A stretch of 36,498 nucleotides of DNA from Clostridiales bacterium (GTDB lineage: Bacteria > Bacillota > Clostridia > Christensenellales > Borkfalkiaceae), in assembly GCA_015069565.1 (NCBI GenBank), contig SVIJ01000013.1, forward strand, positions 1 to 36,498, given 5' to 3'. This document shows, piece after piece, positions 34,160-36,498 of this stretch. The position numbers and the translations under genes are program-made. The number at the start of each line of letters is the position of its first letter. The first letter of the stretch is position 1. A model generated the notes under the pieces. It had not been told where the DNA came from, searched no databases, and saw only the letters and a list, made by a program, of their open reading frames with translations.

Positions 34160-36498
34160 TTAGAGTACCACAACTTCCGCAATGCAAAGATATGCGCTTC
34201 CGCCGCTTGTCAATTTTTTCTGAATCTTAAATCCGCTAAACACCGTATCGGCGTGTCCGATTGCCGCCATATCGAGCACAAATACGTCGTTGCTCGCATA
34301 TACGGGTACGTTGTCTTCGGGCGTTTCGTAAAGCAGGATTTCGCTACCGTCCGATTTCAAGCCGTATACCTTGAAGTCCTGTCTACATTCAGGCTGATCC
34401 ACTTCCGCTCTTGCATAGATCAAGAACTTGCTGACCTTGCCCCGATCCGCAAGATCGAACGCTATCCATGCGCCTTCCGCATCCGCAGGATCATTGTTTG
34501 CCATCGACCATACGGAAGACGTATAACCGTCGCCGATAAAGTCAGGCGTGTTCGGATTCAGCGTACTGCTCGCCCTGAAATTGTTCATTTCCAAAGGAAT
34601 CACCGTACCGATTCTTGCAAGCTCGGTCATTGCGCCGTCGTATCTTCCGTCTTTGTTCCAGTCCTTTTCAAAGCGGGTATACATACACTCGTTTTGATCG
34701 ACGTTCATCGTTGCGTACAATCGATTCGTGGAATATCCGTCCGTCTTCAACAAGAAGACGTCGCCGCTTTGGTACTCGGACGATTCAAACGAGATCCAAC
34801 GATCCGTCCATTCGAGCAAGTCGTCCACCTTCACCTGCGTGGTCTGCCCGTCCTTGCCCTTGACGATCAGCGTACCTTCCGTGCTTTCGCCAAGATTGTA
34901 GCCGTAGACGGTCGTCACCGTCTTGCTGTTCGTTCTAAAACCCGTCAAAACCGCTTTCTTAGGCAACAGACTAAATCCTTCTTCCTTGACGCCCGACGCC
35001 GCAAAAATTGCGTCCTTATCCGATTCCTTCGCTTCGATGATTTTGTAATATTCAACCTTACCGTAACGGTCTTTCTTCGCGTTAATGTCTTCGTATTTTT
35101 GGGTATTGACGTCTTCCGCGACATAGTTATTTTCTACCATCAATTTACTTTCGTCGCTGTCACCGCCCGAATAGTTGTCAAGATAAATCCCCGCGTTCGC
35201 CCACCAAATTTGCCCCGCTTGGGAAATGTCTTCGGGGTATTTCCAAACGGAATTATACGATTCGCCGACATAGTTGTTCGTGATCTTCGAGTTCGGCATA
35301 CATCCGATCGAGTAAATCGGGCCGCCGTCGGAAAGCAATCCGTTGCAGTTCGTCAAACGGTTGTAGCTGACGTTAAATCTTTCCAAGAATGGATAGGTAT
35401 CCGCTACCCAGCCCCAGCCGATACTGATGCCCGTATAGCGGACGTTGCTAATCGTGTTATGGCAAATGCTTACGTTTACGCCGTAGTTAAAGATCACGGC
35501 ACAGGCATCGTAATCCTGCCAACCGATGTCGGTGAAGTAGTTGTTTTCAACTTTTACGTCTTTGATGAACGTTCCTTCGTCCTTGCTGACAATATTAATA
35601 TCGTACGCCGTTGCACTGGCGAGGATCCCGTTCCCGCCGATGGACGTAAAGATATTCTTTTCAATCGTCGAGGCAAACACGCCCTGCACAAAGTCGATCG
35701 CGCCGCCGCCCATGCAAGCAAAAACGTTTCCGCTGAACGTAATATCCTGCGCGTACTCAAAGCTGAGCGCCGCTACGGGACGGCCGTCGTTGACGCCACC
35801 GCTAATTCTCTTGGTTTCGATGTTATCGTTTCTATTTGCCTGACCGCCAACCTTGCCGTCCACGACTTCGTTTTTGGTGTACTTGAAGTTCAAGCCTTCA
35901 AAATGCACGCCCGAAACGTTCGAACCAAGCTCACCCGCTACCGACATCAAAACTTCGGTGTAAGGAATACGCACGGTGGTGTTCTCCACCGTTTCGTTTG
36001 CGTAAGGCAAATAATATACGCAGTCTTCCGCATCCGACCAGAACCATTCGCCGCTGACGTCCATAAACGCCATCGAATTTTCAAAGTGGTAGCCGCATCT
36101 CGGACGAATCGTCAACCCTTCGCGAGCGAATACGAAGCTATCGTCCCCCGAAATCTTCACACGCGCAAGACCATTTTCCTTGTCCTTGGACAGGCCGCTC
36201 ACACGCAAATAAGATTCCGACCACATAATGGCAACCGTCATAATCGAGCCGTCGAAATCCGATTCTTCAAACTGCGCAACGTCCGCTCCATCGAGAATGA
36301 TTTCACGAAGCGTTCTGTCCATATTCAAAAGACGAAGCTCCTCCCCTGCGTTCGGATAGCGAGCGCGAATCCCGTAATTGTCGTTGACGTACAACTGATT
36401 GATTTTATCCGTGCACGGGATTTTCCAGTATCTGCGACCGCCAAACAGCTCGGGATTCGTCAATTCTTCAATAGACGTTTTATCCACACGCTTCGAGC
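34160..36498 (-). CDS. Right-handed beta-helix protein with discoidin-like C-terminus (5' end outside window)
   Basis: The frame is open to the right edge (codons continue upstream of the GTG at 36487), so the N-terminus with any signal peptide is missing; about 779 residues are seen. The visible part matches the C-terminal half of the 2414-residue protein throughout: QLYVNDNYGIRARYPNAGEE, the helix core with GGQANRND, DGRPVAALSFEYAQDITFSG and NVFACMGGGAIDFVQG, then IGWQDYDACAVIFNYG and WWANAGIYLDNYSGG, an IPT-like segment, and a discoidin-type domain ending CIAEVVVL. Repeated asparagine-rich turns (VENNYF, CHNTIS, VSYNRL, ITNNYV, VENNYV) are the rungs of the helix. A secreted glycan-active enzyme or binding protein is likely; the activity is unknown. 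It is the first gene visible in the minus-strand operon. Confidence 0.82.
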   Translation of the reverse strand, partial: SKRVDKTSIEELTNPELFGGRRYWKIPCTDKINQLYVNDNYGIRARYPNAGEELRLLNMDRTLREIILDGADVAQFEESDFDGSIMTVAIMWSESYLRVSGLSKDKENGLARVKISGDDSFVFAREGLTIRPRCGYHFENSMAFMDVSGEWFWSDAEDCVYYLPYANETVENTTVRIPYTEVLMSVAGELGSNVSGVHFEGLNFKYTKNEVVDGKVGGQANRNDNIETKRISGGVNDGRPVAALSFEYAQDITFSGNVFACMGGGAIDFVQGVFASTIEKNIFTSIGGNGILASATAYDINIVSKDEGTFIKDVKVENNYFTDIGWQDYDACAVIFNYGVNVSICHNTISNVRYTGISIGWGWVADTYPFLERFNVSYNRLTNCNGLLSDGGPIYSIGCMPNSKITNNYVGESYNSVWKYPEDISQAGQIWWANAGIYLDNYSGGDSDESKLMVENNYVAEDVNTQKYEDINAKKDRYGKVEYYKIIEAKESDKDAIFAASGVKEEGFSLLPKKAVLTGFRTNSKTVTTVYGYNLGESTEGTLIVKGKDGQTTQVKVDDLLEWTDRWISFESSEYQSGDVFLLKTDGYSTNRLYATMNVDQNECMYTRFEKDWNKDGRYDGAMTELARIGTVIPLEMNNFRASSTLNPNTPDFIGDGYTSSVWSMANNDPADAEGAWIAFDLADRGKVSKFLIYARAEVDQPECRQDFKVYGLKSDGSEILLYETPEDNVPVYASNDVFVLDMAAIGHADTVFSGFKIQKKLTSGGSAYLCIAEVVVL

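Noticed and set aside
1-36498. tRNA, rRNA, insertion sequences, phage or attachment sites
   Set aside because: I saw no transposase or integrase reading frame, no cloverleaf-like or ribosomal sequence, and no flanking direct repeats; a tRNA scan and covariance-model search would settle this.

Overview
The window looks like a chromosomal segment of an anaerobic, carbohydrate-fermenting Firmicute of the Clostridia type. The evidence is a one-chain pyruvate:ferredoxin oxidoreductase, strong Shine-Dalgarno sites, a LipO/LplB/LplC-type sugar importer with a Gram-positive lipoprotein lipobox, and very large secreted proteins with InlB-like repeats. A Christensenellales-like gut bacterium is a plausible guess, but nothing in the sequence proves the lineage.

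Region 1 (1-3.6 kb): the tail of an upstream gene, a terminator, then nifJ (pyruvate:ferredoxin oxidoreductase) on the plus strand, closed by a terminator shared with the convergent gene.

Region 2 (3.6-7.0 kb): a three-gene minus-strand operon encoding an M24/creatinase-fold protein, a small protein of the Anabaena sensory rhodopsin transducer (ASRT) family and a creatininase-family amidohydrolase. It is divergent from an AraC-type regulator. The divergent promoters overlap palindromes built from TTGTCA/TGACAA half-sites, and the same palindrome recurs at the 3' end of the regulator gene, ahead of the next plus-strand operon.

Region 3 (7.1-10.6 kb): a plus-strand catabolic set. It holds a GH109-like Gfo/Idh/MocA protein, a GH4 alpha-galactosidase of the CHSV type and a sugar-phosphate isomerase/epimerase-like TIM barrel. 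The first two belong to the NAD-dependent glycosidase families.

Region 4 (10.6-36.5 kb): about 25 kb read entirely on the minus strand with gaps of 10 to 57 bases. In transcription order it holds a right-handed beta-helix protein (5' end outside the window), a 43-residue acidic peptide, a 2414-residue secreted beta-helix protein, two sugar ABC permeases, a solute-binding lipoprotein, a 1809-residue cell-surface protein, a 2033-residue secreted metallophosphoesterase protein and an EamA/DMT-type transporter. The three giant proteins share about 170-200-residue concanavalin/LamG-like modules. Two of them also share an unrecognised module of about 170 residues at the GASIRL...TGMRF motif.

Together, regions 2 to 4 read as a glycan capture, import and breakdown locus: secreted multi-module binding proteins, an importer without its own ATPase, and intracellular NAD-dependent glycosidases under an AraC regulator. 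The actual glycan cannot be read from the sequence.
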